From positions 868,001 through 932,000 of the forward strand of contig JACZZP010000007.1 of NCBI GenBank assembly GCA_015183035.1: 64,000 bases of DNA, written 5' to 3'. The DNA comes from Meloidogyne chitwoodi. Its lineage: Eukaryota > Nematoda > Chromadorea > Rhabditida > Meloidogynidae. The position numbers and the translations under genes are program-made. Below, in pieces: positions 24,145-43,183 of this stretch. Position 1 is the stretch's first letter. Each line of letters begins with the position of its first letter. The notes beneath the pieces are model-generated. The model was not told where the DNA came from and did no database searches. It saw nothing but the letters and a program-made list of their open reading frames with translations.

Positions 24145-27100
24145 GGAATTAAAAAATCAGAATTCGGCCGAATGAAATAATAAAAAGGCTGATTTCGGTC
24201 GAAAACCGAAGAAGCTGGCAATAAAAAATCAGAATTCGGCCGAATGAAATAATAAAAAGGCTGATTTCGGTCGAAAACCGAAGAAGCTGGCAATAAAAAA
24301 TCAGAATTCGGCCGAATGAAATAATAAAAAGGCTGATTTCGGTCGAAAACCGAAGAAGCTGGCAATAAAAAATCAGAATTCGGCCGAATGGAATAATAAA
24401 AAGGCTGATTTCGGTCGAAAACCGAAGAAGCTGGCAATAAAAAATCAGAATTCGGCCGAATGGAATAATAAAAAGGCTGATTTCGGTCGAAAACCGAAGA
24501 AGCTGGCAATAAAAAATCAGAATTCGTCCGAATGGAATAATAAAAAGGCTGATTTCGGTCGAAAACCGAAGAAGCTGGCAATAAAAAATCAGAATTCGCC
24601 CGAATGGAATAATAAAAAGGCTGATTTCGGTCGAAAACCGAAGAAGCTGGCAATAAAAAATCAGAATTCGGCCGAATGGAATAATAAAAAGGCTGATTTC
24701 GGTCGAAAACCGAAGAAGCTGGCAATAAAAAATCAGAATTCGTCCGAATGGAATAATAAAAAGGCTGATTTCGGTCGAAAACCGAAGAAGCTGGCAATAA
24801 AAAATCAGAATTCGTCCGAATGGAATAATAAAAAGGCTGATTTCGGTCGAAAACCGAAGAAGCTGGCAATAAAAAATCAGAATTCGGCCGAATGGAATAA
24901 TAAAAAGGCTGATTTCGGTCGAAAACCGAAGAAGCTGGCAATAAAAAATCAGAATTCGGCCGAATGAAATAATAAAAAGGCTGATTTCGGTCGAAAACCG
25001 AAGAAGCTGGCAATAAAAAATCAGAATTCGGCCGAATGAAATAATAAAAAGGCTGATTTCGGTCGAAAACCGAAGAAGCTGGCAATAAAAAATCAGAATT
25101 CGGCCGAATGAAATAATAAAAAGGCTGATTTCGGTCGAAAACCGAAGAAGCTGGCAATAAAAAATCAGAATTCGGCCGAATGGAATAATAAAAAGGCTGA
25201 TTTCGGTCGAAAACCGAAGAAGCTGGCAATAAAAAATCAGAATTCGGCCGAATGGAATAATAAAAAGGCTGATTTCGGTCGAAAACCGAAGAAGCTGGCA
25301 ATAAAAAATCAGAATTCGGCCGAATGGAATAATAAAAAGGCTGATTTCGGTCGAAAACCGAAGAAGCTGGCAATAAAAAATCAGAATTCGGCCGAATGAA
25401 ATAATAAAAAGGCTGATTTCGGTCGAAAACCGAAGAAGCTGGCAATAAAAAATCAGAATTCGTCCGAATGGAATAATAAAAAGGCTGATTTCGGTCGAAA
25501 ACCGAAGAAGCTGGCAATAAAAAATCAGAATTCGGCCGAATGAATAATAAAAAGGCTGATTTCGGTCGAAAACCGAAGAAGCTGGCAATAAAAAATCAGA
25601 ATTCGGCCGAATGGAATAATAAAAGGGCTGATTTCGGTCGAAAACCGAAGAAGCTGGCAATAAAAAATCAGAATTCGGCCGAATGAATAATAAAAAGGCT
25701 GATTTCGGTCGAAAACCGAAGAAGCTGGCAATAAAAAATCAGAATTCGGCCGAATGAAATAATAAAAAGGCTGATTTCGGTCGAAAACCGAAGAAGCTGG
25801 CAATAAAAAATCAGAATTCGGCCGAATGAAATAATAAAAAGGCTGATTTCGGTCGAAAACCGAAGAAGCTGGCAATAAAAAATCAGAATTCGCCCGAATG
25901 GAATAATAAAAAGGCTGATTTCGGTCGAAAACCGAAGAAGCTGGCAATAAAAAATCAGAATTCGGCCGAATGAATAATAAAAAAGCTGATTTCGGTCGAA
26001 AACCGAAGAAGCTGGCAATAAAAAATCAGAATTCGGCCGAATGAAATAATAAAAAGGCTGATTTCGGTCGAAAACCGAAGAAGCTGGCAATAAAAAATCA
26101 GAATTCGTCCGAATGGAATAATAAAAAGGCTGATTTCGGTCGAAAACCGAAGAAGCTGGCAATAAAAAATCAGAATTCGGCCGAATGAATAATAAAAAGG
26201 CTGATTTCGGTCGAAAACCGAAGAAGCTGGCAATAAAAAATCAGAATTCGGCCGAATGGAATAATAAAAGGGCTGATTTCGGTCGAAAACCGAAGAAGCT
26301 GGCAATAAAAAATCAGAATTCGGCCGAATGAAATAATAAAAAGGCTGATTTCGGTCGAAAACCGAAGAAGCTGGCAATAAAAAATCAGAATTCGGCCGAA
26401 TGAAATAATAAAAAGGCTGATTTCGGTCGAAAACCGAAGAAGCTGGCAATAAAAAATCAGAATTCGGCCGAATGGAATAATAAAAGGGCTGATTTCGGTC
26501 GAAAACCGAAGAAGCTGGCAATAAAAAATCAGAATTCGGCCGAATGAATAATAAAAAGGCTGATTTCGGTCGAAAACCGAAGAAGCTGGCAATAAAAAAT
26601 CAGAATTCGGCCGAATGAAATAATAAAAAGGCTGATTTCGGTCGAAAACCGAAGAAGCTGGCAATAAAAAATCAGAATTCGGCCGAATGAAATAATAAAA
26701 AGGCTGATTTCGGTCGAAAACCGAAGAAGCTGGCAATAAAAAATCAGAATTCGCCCGAATGGAATAATAAAAAGGCTGATTTCGGTCGAAAACCGAAGAA
26801 GCTGGCAATAAAAAATCAGAATTCGGCCGAATGAATAATAAAAAGGCTGATTTCGGTCGAAAACCGAAGAAGCTGGCAATAAAAAATCAGAATTCGGCCG
26901 AATGAAATAATAAAAAGGCTGATTTCGGTCGAAAACCGAAGAAGCTGGCAATAAAAAATCAGAATTCGTCCGAATGGAATAATAAAAAGGCTGATTTCGG
27001 TCGAAAACCGAAGAAGCTGGCAATAAAAAATCAGAATTCGGCCGAATGAATAATAAAAAGGCTGATTTCGGTCGAAAACCGAAGAAGCTGGCAATAAAAA

Positions 27101-28882
27101 ATCAGAATTCGGCCGAATGGAATAATAAAAGGGCTGATTTCGGTCGAAAACCGAAGAAGCTGGCAATAAAAAATCAGAATTCGGCCGAATGAAATAATAA
27201 AAAGGCTGATTTCGGTCGAAAACCGAAGAAGCTGGCAATAAAAAATCAGAATTCGGCCGAATGAAATAATAAAAAGGCTGATTTCGGTCGAAAACCGAAG
27301 AAGCTGGCAATAAAAAATCAGAATTCGGCCGAATGAAATAATAAAAAGGCTGATTTCGGTCGAAAACCGAAGAAGCTGGCAATAAAAAATCAGAATTCGT
27401 CCGAATGGAATAATAAAAAGGCTGATTTCGGTCGAAAACCGAAGAAGCTGGCAATAAAAAATCAGAATTCGGCCGAATGAAATAATAAAAAGGCTGATTT
27501 CGGTCGAAAACCGAAGAAGCTGGCAATAAAAAATCAGAATTCGGCCGAATGAAATAATAAAAAGGCTGATTTCGGTCGAAAACCGAAGAAGCTGGCAATA
27601 AAAAATCAGAATTCGCCCGAATGGAATAATAAAAAGGCTGATTTCGGTCGAAAACCGAAGAAGCTGGCAATAAAAAATCAGAATTCGGCCGAATGAAATA
27701 ATAAAAAGGCTGATTTCGGTCGAAAACCGAAGAAGCTGGCAATAAAAAATCAGAATTCGGCCGAATGAAATAATAAAAAGGCTGATTTCGGTCGAAAACC
27801 GAAGAAGCTGGCAATAAAAAATCAGAATTCGGCCGAATGAAATAATAAAAAGGCTGATTTCGGTCGAAAACCGAAGAAGCTGGCAATAAAAAATCAGAAT
27901 TCGCCCGAATGGAATAATAAAAAGGCTGATTTCGGTCGAAAACCGAAGAAGCTGGCAATAAAAAATCAGAATTCGGCCGAATGAAATAATAAAAAGGCTG
28001 ATTTCGGTCGAAAACCGAAGAAGCTGGCAATAAAAAATCAGAATTCGGCCGAATGAAATAATAAAAAGGCTGATTTCGGTCGAAAACCGAAGAAGCTGGC
28101 AATAAAAAATCAGAATTCGGCCGAATGAAATAATAAAAAGGCTGATTTCGGTCGAAAACCGAAGAAGCTGGCAATAAAAAATCAGAATTCGCCCGAATGG
28201 AATAATAAAAAGGCTGATTTCGGTCGAAAACCGAAGAAGCTGGCAATAAAAAATCAGAATTCGGCCGAATGAAATAATAAAAAGGCTGATTTCGGTCGAA
28301 AACCGAAGAAGCTGGCAATAAAAAATCAGAATTCGGCCGAATGAAATAATAAAAAGGCTGATTTCGGTCGAAAACCGAAGAAGCTGGCAATAAAAAATCA
28401 GAATTCGGCCGAATGAAATAATAAAAAGGCTGATTTCGGTCGAAAACCGAAGAAGCTGGCAATAAAAAATCAGAATTCGCCCGAATGGAATAATAAAAAG
28501 GCTGATTTCGGTCGAAAACCGAAGAAGCTGGCAATAAAAAATCAGAATTCGGCCGAATGAAATAATAAAAAGGCTGATTTCGGTCGAAAACCGAAGAAGC
28601 TGGCAATAAAAAATCAGAATTCGGCCGAATGGAATAATAAAAAGGCTGATTTCGGTCGAAAACCGAAGAAGCTGGCAATAAAAAATCAGAATTCGGCCGA
28701 ATGAAATAATAAAAAGGCTGATTTCGGTCGAAAACCGAAGAAGCTGGCAATAAAAAATCAGAATTCGTCCGAATGGAATAATAAAAAGGCTGATTTCGGT
28801 CGAAAACCGAAGAAGCTGGCAATAAAAAATCAGAATTCGGCCGAATGAAATAATAAAAAGGCTGATTTCGGTCGAAAACCGA
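24145..28882. repeat. 72-bp satellite array, about 66 units
   Basis: Each unit contains CAGAATTCGGCCGAATGAAA, TAATAAAAAGGCTGATTTCG, GTCGAAAACCGAAGAAGCTG and GCAATAAAAAAT (72 bp). Variation is confined to a few sites: GGCC, GTCC or GCCC at the palindrome; GAAAT, GGAAT or a 1-bp-shorter GAAT after it; and AAAAGG or AAAGGG. The variants are arranged in higher-order patterns (a 4-unit period near 27.6-28.5 kb, a 12-unit period of about 860 bp at 25.68-27.4 kb). Each unit has two dyads, ATTCGGCCGAAT and TTCGGT..ACCGAA. Because 72 is a multiple of 3 and the unit lacks minus-strand stops in two frames, long open frames arise; I regard them as by-products. Confidence 0.97.
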
Positions 28883-29277
28883 TATGAACTATAAATAAAG
28901 AAAACACGTCAAAGCTTTGACCTATTGGGAGTTTTTATCACTTCTTCCTTTTGGGTGCCCTTGGCTGATTGGCTTCTGGTAGATGCGTTTTTCTCTGGTT
29001 ATAATTACAACAAAATAATTAATTCAGCGAAAATAATTAAAGAGCAGCCGTGGCAATCACATAGTGGAGCTTACTCCCCTATATGGTTTTTCAATTTTCA
29101 TATGCCTATAGCTCGCTACGAACTTGAGAGCGGGGACTATTTTGGTATCATTCGGCGTGTACAGCCCGAAAAGGCGCCGGCCGAAAAGGCGCGCAATAGT
29201 ATATCTAATGAAGTGAATTATAGATAAAAAGGAAGCGAGTACTACATGCGCCTTTTCGGGCGTGTCCCTCATTCGAC
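28883..29277. other. Unassigned spacer with short inverted repeats
   Basis: Base composition is more balanced than in the surroundings. A plus-strand frame of 100 codons (28925-29227) and an overlapping minus-strand frame exist but have no recognisable motif. GCCCGAAAAGGCGC at 29165-29178 is mirrored exactly by GCGCCTTTTCGGGC at 29251-29264, and the motif CCGAAAAGGCGC occurs twice in tandem on the left. This is probably transposon-derived sequence. Confidence 0.4.
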
Positions 29278-29292
29278 TTGTCTAGTTCAGAC

Positions 29293-29450
29293 GTGTGCGA
29301 AACGTTTCGTTTCGTTTCGCTGTTCGTTAGTTGTTTCGTTTCGTTTCGTGACGAAACACACGTGTTTGGTTTCGTTTTGCTAACGAAACGATTTTTAAAA
29401 ATTTTTGTTTCGTTATGTTTCTTTGGAAAAAATTTCGGTGTTTCGCACAG
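29293..29450. repeat. TTTCG-rich simple repeat cluster
   Basis: Runs of GTTTCGTTTCGTTTCG alternate with inverted ACGAAACG. About a dozen TTTCG or CGAAA motifs occur within 150 bp. CpG-containing simple sequence is unusual in such AT-rich DNA. It may be a transposon end or a degenerate minisatellite. Frames on both strands here are by-products. Confidence 0.6.
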
Positions 29451-29562
29451 GTCTGGTTCATTTGAAGCGTTATAGCTCACCAATTCCCAATTTTTTGGCG
29501 GCCGATAGACTGTAGTACAGCCTCTGTTCCAAACCAGTTCAGAATTTGGTATTTCCGCAGTT

Positions 29563-29578
29563 CCAGTTCCGGAACTGG
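29563..29578. repeat. Perfect 16-bp palindrome
   Basis: CCAGTTCCGGAACTGG lies just downstream of the MCRS1 stop codon inside a short GC-richer patch (29480-29620). It could be a protein-binding site or a transposon relic; nothing more can be said. Confidence 0.4.
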
Positions 29579-29730
29579 AGGAACTTTCCCATCACTGCTG
29601 GTAATACCCAATTTTGTCATATTTTTAATAAATTTTATCAAAAAATACAAAGAATATTTTATTTTCCAATTTTTAAAAAATGTTGAAGAAAAAAAGTTCA
29701 AAAAACTATCCCCATCTCTTCCATATCTCT

Positions 29731-32242
29731 TCATCTTTTTTCTCCTCCTCCTTCATTATTTAATGCATTAATAATAGCAGAATTATTATTATTATTTATT
29801 CCTCTTCCCTTGTAGTTCAAATTTTTTAAAAATTTTAAATGAATTAAACCAATTATAATAATTGAATTATTTATTAATTCAATTGCTTCTCCTTGTAAAA
29901 TTGCTCTTCCATTTATATTTATATGTCTTTTTCCAATATTACGAATTAAACAATTATTATTTTCTGTTAGCTTGAATATTGCCTTAATTGAAAATTAAAA
30001 AATTTTTTATGAACTCTCCCCATATTTTTCTTCTAAAATAAAGATCTTACCTTTTCCTTTTATTTTTTAAATTATAATAAAAAAAGTTAATACCTGTTTT
30101 CTGCTAATATAAGAAGTTGGCCCTTCTAATGTTAAATTAACTTCTACATTATGTCCTATAAAATTAAACAAAAATTTAAAATTAAATAAAAAATACTTTT
30201 TGTACTTCTTCCAATTAAAACACGCTCTTTTCTAACATCAAAAGTTGTACAACGTCCACAAAAAAGTCCAACAGTTTCTGATGACATTGCTGGTTCACTA
30301 GGCATAATACCAACAATATTTGATACTAAAACTGCAGCACTTTCCCATTCTTTTACTTCTCTTTCACAAATTGTTGCATTTCGAGTAAATTGGCGTTCTT
30401 CAACGTCCTTTTTAAAAAGTAAAAAAAATATTTTTAACATAAAAAAATAAAAATTAAAGGTCAAGGAGACATCATTTTTGTTAATGATAAAAAACCCTCT
30501 CCTAACATGTCGACTTATGGCAAATTGATTTTTATGATATGGATAGATAAAGCACTGTCGACTTTAGAGGATGGTCAGTCCCTTTCAAGTCCACTACAAA
30601 AAAATAAAAAATAAAAACCATTGGAAGTTGCTGCCCATTGTTTGCATCAGTTGAAGAAGCCAAAGAATAGAGATCAAATGTCTGTCATTTATTAAAAATT
30701 AAAAAAAATTATTTAAAAATTTTTTCTTCTTACAAAATTATCCTCATCTTGTGAATTATTTAATTGTTGCGGTGAACGTTGATCATTTAAAAATCCATAA
30801 AGTCTCAATTCTCTCCAATGTTCTTCCAATATTTTCACTGTTCTAGCATAATGAAAAATTGAATCTTTATTTTGTTCCAAAATTTTTGACAAAATTGTAC
30901 AAATTGTTGGTTGTTGCGTAGATGATGGAATTTGTCTTAATAATTGTTCTTCACTCAGAGAAAAAGGAATTTTTTCTTGAATTGCCAAAATTTTTTGACG
31001 ATCAATTTGCTCCATTCTCCTTTTTGCTATTAAACTTGCTTCTTCATCATATAAAAGTTCATACCAACGCTCTTCAATCTAAAAAATATCAATTTTAGTT
31101 TTGTTGGACAAAATGTCTTTAGTTAATTTTTTGTAATTTTTGGAAAGAAAAAAATTAATTGACTAAACGTTTTATTTAAAAAAATTAGTTAAAAAATTTA
31201 ATTATTTAAAAATACTCAATTGTTCAAGAGTGTAACGACGAGAAAATCGCATTTGGGTATAAACTATCCATAAATCCGCAACCTAAAAAGAAAGAAAATA
31301 AATTAAACCGATAAATTCAAAAATTATTACTAATACTGCTAAAACCTTCTCCTCTCTAGTGACAAATTTAGTAGAATCTTACATGTGTGACAGCAGCAAT
31401 AAGAGCAACATCATCTTCCGGAGTCCATTGATTTAACAAAGTAGCTGGTTGCTGGAAATTTTTTATTATTGAGGTATTTGATTCCGGTGTTTTTCGCTTG
31501 TTTTTATTGTTAGATTGTTGTGCTTTATCCAACTTAAAATTTAATATAAAAGTAAACTTTATAAAACGAACTAGAGATAAGTCAGTTGACTCAATCTTTT
31601 TCAAGAAAGAGCGAAACCACAAAAATCGACCGAAACTCTACAAAAAACCCAAAATTCAATATCACAAACCTCATTGATCGCAGCACTTAAAACACTTCCA
31701 ACTGTACTAGTATTACTACTACTTGTAACAGGAATTTTAATAGGATTTGCATTATTTATAGAATTTAAAATTCCTCCATTATTAATAATAAAAGCCTGTT
31801 TTTCGTTTGAATGTCGACGCTTTGGTGTTTGCTTACTTTGTAAAGCAACACTCTCAACCAATTCATCATCGAATTTAGGCTTTTTTATATCTCTGGTTGA
31901 ACGTCGACGAGGTTCATTGCTGTCAATATCGACAGAGGCTAAAATGGAACTAATGTGAAATAATCGAAAATATTCTAGAAAACTAGAGTCACAAATAAAT
32001 GGAAAATACAAACGGTTGGCTTTACTAAGCTAGAATATTTTCGTAAAAATACGGAAACACTTCCCAAACTCCCTTACCATATCCAAAACATAAAGATTCC
32101 AGGTGATTTTAAATAATTCAAAACCTGTACTTTCATCCAAAGCAAAATGTCCTCTTACATTCTGAAACATCTGCTGGGCTATAACATAATGCTCTTGTTC
32201 TCTTTGTTCTTTGGTGAGACTATCTTTATATGCTGAATCCAT
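29731..32242 (-). CDS. MCRS1-like microspherule protein (FHA domain)
   Basis: Orthologue of MCRS1, a nuclear scaffold of the NSL acetyltransferase and INO80 remodelling complexes. In order on the minus strand: a basic motif RRRSTRDIKKPKFDDELVES (31.9 kb), matching the MCRS1 N-terminal FDDELVES block; the MCRS_N domain, WTPEDDVALIAAVTH, RFSRRYTLEQL, ERWYELLYD and SEEQLLRQIPSSTQQP (31.54-30.71 kb); a linker exon at 30.69-30.61 kb; then EREVKEWESAAVLVSNIVGI and the C-terminal FHA domain (ERVLIGRSTK, TLEGPTSYISRKQ, LIRNIGKRHININGRAILQ) ending at a TGA at 29731. The exon around 31.9 kb opens with a split Ala codon, so an exon lies upstream. The open frame starting MDSAYKDSLTKEQREQEHYV at 32242 is the best candidate and joins in phase through a weak GTTTTG donor, but this 5' end is uncertain. 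Confidence 0.88.
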
Positions 32243-32353
32243 TATTTATTTGCTTGAAATTTTTTAATCTACAATTATTAAAATATTGAATCAAATATTT
32301 CACAAAAGGCATGAAAATAGCGCGCAATAAATTAAAATTGTAAATAAGAAAAA

Positions 32354-32977
32354 GAATAAGCGGTACTATTCCGTTATCCCCACACTTTGCGGACAAAGTT
32401 TTTGTGGACAAATATATTAATTTTCCTTTTCTTCCATTTGCCTTTGGCAATCAATCAACAGTTTAAATTTTGTTTGGTGTATAATAAACATGGAAACTAA
32501 GAATAAAGTACATTCTTTATTATTTTCTATTCGATTTTAGCATTCTATTTAATTTATAATGAAAATTTGGGATTTGCCAACAACGGAAAAAGATGCCATC
32601 GAATTCTTACAAGATCGTGGTCTTCTTTACAAAACTTTTTCAATTAAAAACTTCTTTTAGGTACAACTTCGTAGACCCCGAAACAGGATCTAATACTCAA
32701 AAAGTGTAAAGGATGTGGGGCAATGCCAAATGGCTAATAAGAACATGGGAGAAAAGCAAGTCATCATTTGGAAAGTTATTTTGCAGAATTTTTGTGGAGG
32801 AAAATGATTGGTGATGGAGATGTTTTTGAAGAAATTATGCGTGCTTAGGGAAAATATTGGCCTTTTGATTGATTTATTTTTTATAAATATATTTTCTCTT
32901 TTAAAATATAAAATAAAATTTGTCCGCAAAAACTTTGTCCGCAAAGTGTGGGGATAACGGAATAGTACCGAATAAGC
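32354..32977. mobile_element. Merlin-type DNA transposon, internally deleted
   Basis: The element spans 32362-32969 (608 bp). Its ends are inverted repeats of about 51 bp with one mismatch, starting GGTACTATTCCGTTATCCCC. They are bordered by an exact 8-bp direct repeat GAATAAGC (32354-32361 and 32970-32977), the target duplication. Inside, the plus strand encodes the two ends of an IS1016/IS1595 (ISXO2-like) transposase (listed separately). TIR start, 8-bp duplication and transposase type all fit the Merlin superfamily. It lies about 120 bp upstream of the proposed MCRS1 start, so it may affect that promoter. Confidence 0.88.
32559..32855 (+). pseudogene. Merlin/ISXO2-like transposase remnant
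   Basis: From an ATG at 32559 the frame reads MKIWDLPTTEKDAIEFLQDR then GLLYKT, the N-terminus of ISXO2-like transposases. It breaks near 32660. Downstream pieces in shifted frames read YNFVDPETGSNTQKV and LESYFAEFLWRKMIGDGDVF, the C-terminal end of the DDE domain in the same family. The middle, with the zinc ribbon and most catalytic residues, is missing. The product is dead; mobilisation would need transposase from elsewhere. Confidence 0.75.
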
Positions 32978-33263
32978 TTTATTTTTTAAGAATAAGAATG
33001 AGAAAATAAGATGAAAAATTCTCCTTTTTTCACTATTTCGATGGTAAAGAAAAATGAAAGAGATGGGAAGACATTTTGTGACGGCCAATTCAGTGCCCGT
33101 TGTAAACGGAATATATTCATTCTTGGGTCAAAAGTAAAAAAATTCCTTAAAAATCTCTGTAAATTTCATATCTAAAATTTGGAAAAATTCAACTAAAAAT
33201 AATTACAAATCTAAATTTTTGAGAAAAATTAAAGATTTCTACATTTACAAGTTTACACAAAAC

Positions 33264-34058
33264 AGCAACAAAAAAATAATTTTGTATTTTTATTTAAATC
33301 ACAACTTTAAATAAAACGATTTAATTATTTTTGGCTTTAATTTTTAAGAATTTATTTTATAAATTAAAAATAAATTAGGTTAAAATTATAAGTTCCGCAG
33401 TATTTCTTTATCAGAATCTACTAAATTCAGAAAACTTCAAAGGAAACGTTGTCAAATTGATAGAAATTCGTTAAGAGGTTTAAATAATTAAATTCAAAGT
33501 AATTTTTTACATTTTTTTTAATAAGGACTTGAATTAGTTGGTCAACCATATACTTGTCAATTTATTTCTGCTTTCCAATTGTGACAAATAGAGGTTTTTT
33601 AATGTAAAAATGTACTACTGATTGTTTCTTGGAAAATAAAATTTTTTCTGGATTTTCCGAGAAACTCAGTATCCGGTAGTACATTTTTACATTAAAAAAC
33701 CTCTATTTGTCACAATTGGAAAGCAGAAATAAATTGACATATGGTTGACCAACTAATTCAAGTCCTTATTAAAAAAAAAGTAAAAAATTACTTTGAATTT
33801 AATTATTTAAACCTCTTAACGAATTTCTATCAATTTGACAACGTTTCCTTTGAACTTTTCTGAATTTAGTAGATTCTGATAAAGAAATACTGCGGAACTT
33901 ATGTATAATTTTAACCTAAGAAGCGTTTTAATTTATAAAATGTATTTTAAAAATAATTTTTTATTAAAAAGAAATTCTTAAAAATTAAAAGCAAAAAATA
34001 ATTAAATCGTTTTATTTAATGATTTAAATAAAAATGCAAAATTATTTTTTTGTTGCTG
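33264..34058. repeat. 0.8-kb foldback hairpin next to the Mi-2 stop codon
   Basis: The two arms of about 370 bp are inverted copies with few differences: CAGCAACAAAAAAATAATTT at the left end against AAATTATTTTTTTGTTGCTG at the right, and GAGGTTTTTTAATGTAAAAA against its complement near the centre. Pairing continues imperfectly through the loop around 33640. No coding frame and no target duplication seen. The right end is 12 bp from the Mi-2 stop codon, so the hairpin probably lies within that gene's 3' UTR. Confidence 0.9.
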
Positions 34059-34069
34059 GTTATAAATTC

Positions 34070-42245
<8,176 letters not shown>

Positions 42246-43183
42246 TTTTTAAATTTATAATTACTTAATTATCCTAATTGTTTTTTTAATTTTTAAATAT
42301 AAAAAATAATTTTAGGAATTGATTTGTATAAATAATAAAAATTAAAAGATAACATAAGTCTAATTTTTAGCAAACTTAAGAACAAGGAATTTAAAGTCCA
42401 AAATGTTAACCCGTCACGCCAAAAAGAAAAATATTTCGATTTTTTATACAATAACAAATTTTTGGTTTTTTCTACGATCAATGGTCTAAATTAACAGAAT
42501 GTGAAGATTTTGCGAGAATAATAATCGAGAATTAATTTGTGAGAAAAACACTTTTTTCTATGTGTGTCACAACCATAAATTTAATGAAACTTATAAATAT
42601 ATTAAAAAATTATATATAAATTGATTATCAAAAGAAATATAAATTGTTCAATCTTAGTGTTAAAATTTTAAAATTATATACATTGTATTCATAATTTAAT
42701 TTCATAGTTCTTTAATGCTTTATTGTTAGCAAGTCTCTTTAAAAATTGTAAAATGAGCGTGGACGCCATTTTTCTACATAAAGGAATGTACATAAAAATA
42801 TGTTTATGTGTGAGTGAATGTATATATTAAAGCTCAAAATAAATTTAAATCAATAAATGCATTTTAATGTCAATCCAAAGTATCAGACTTTAGTGGCCTC
42901 TCATTCAGATTTAGTAATACTCTACTTACAGTATTCTCTCATAATAATACTCAATTACATTTTAATATCATAAAATTACTAGTTTAGGTATTTGGTCTCA
43001 AATGTAATGAATTAAAAGAATATCTCCTTGTCTTGAAGCTTAAAGATATACTGAATATTTCGATTTAAAAATGAATAAAAAATTGTTTTTTTAATTAATT
43101 TTTAATATTTTTAAAATAAAATAAAGAATTTTTTAAATCAAAATATCTTTTAATTAATTTCTCTTTAAATGTTGTTATCGTTT
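42246..43183. other. Intergenic region upstream of Mi-2
   Basis: Holds the Mi-2 promoter. The sequence is less extreme in A/T than the flanks but has no recognisable gene, RNA gene or core promoter element. Confidence 0.45.

Noticed and set aside
24120..28822. Long open frames of 140-668 codons on the minus strand
   Set aside because: They are created by a stop-free 72-bp satellite unit; two frames are open at once and 1-bp-shorter units break them at random.
24145..28882. CRISPR-like array
   Set aside because: Units are contiguous with no unique spacers, and the genome is eukaryotic.
28925..29272. 100-codon plus-strand and 71-codon minus-strand frames beside the satellite
   Set aside because: They overlap each other on opposite strands in repeat-rich sequence and show no known motif.
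31601..32011. Upstream Met of the MCRS1 frame at 32011
   Set aside because: The stretch before ASVDIDSNEP is intronic in character and ends in a CATTTTAG acceptor; the Met is probably not used.
32690..33088. 132-codon minus-strand frame
   Set aside because: Lies antisense across the Merlin-type element and its flank; composition is biased and the sense strand explains the sequence.
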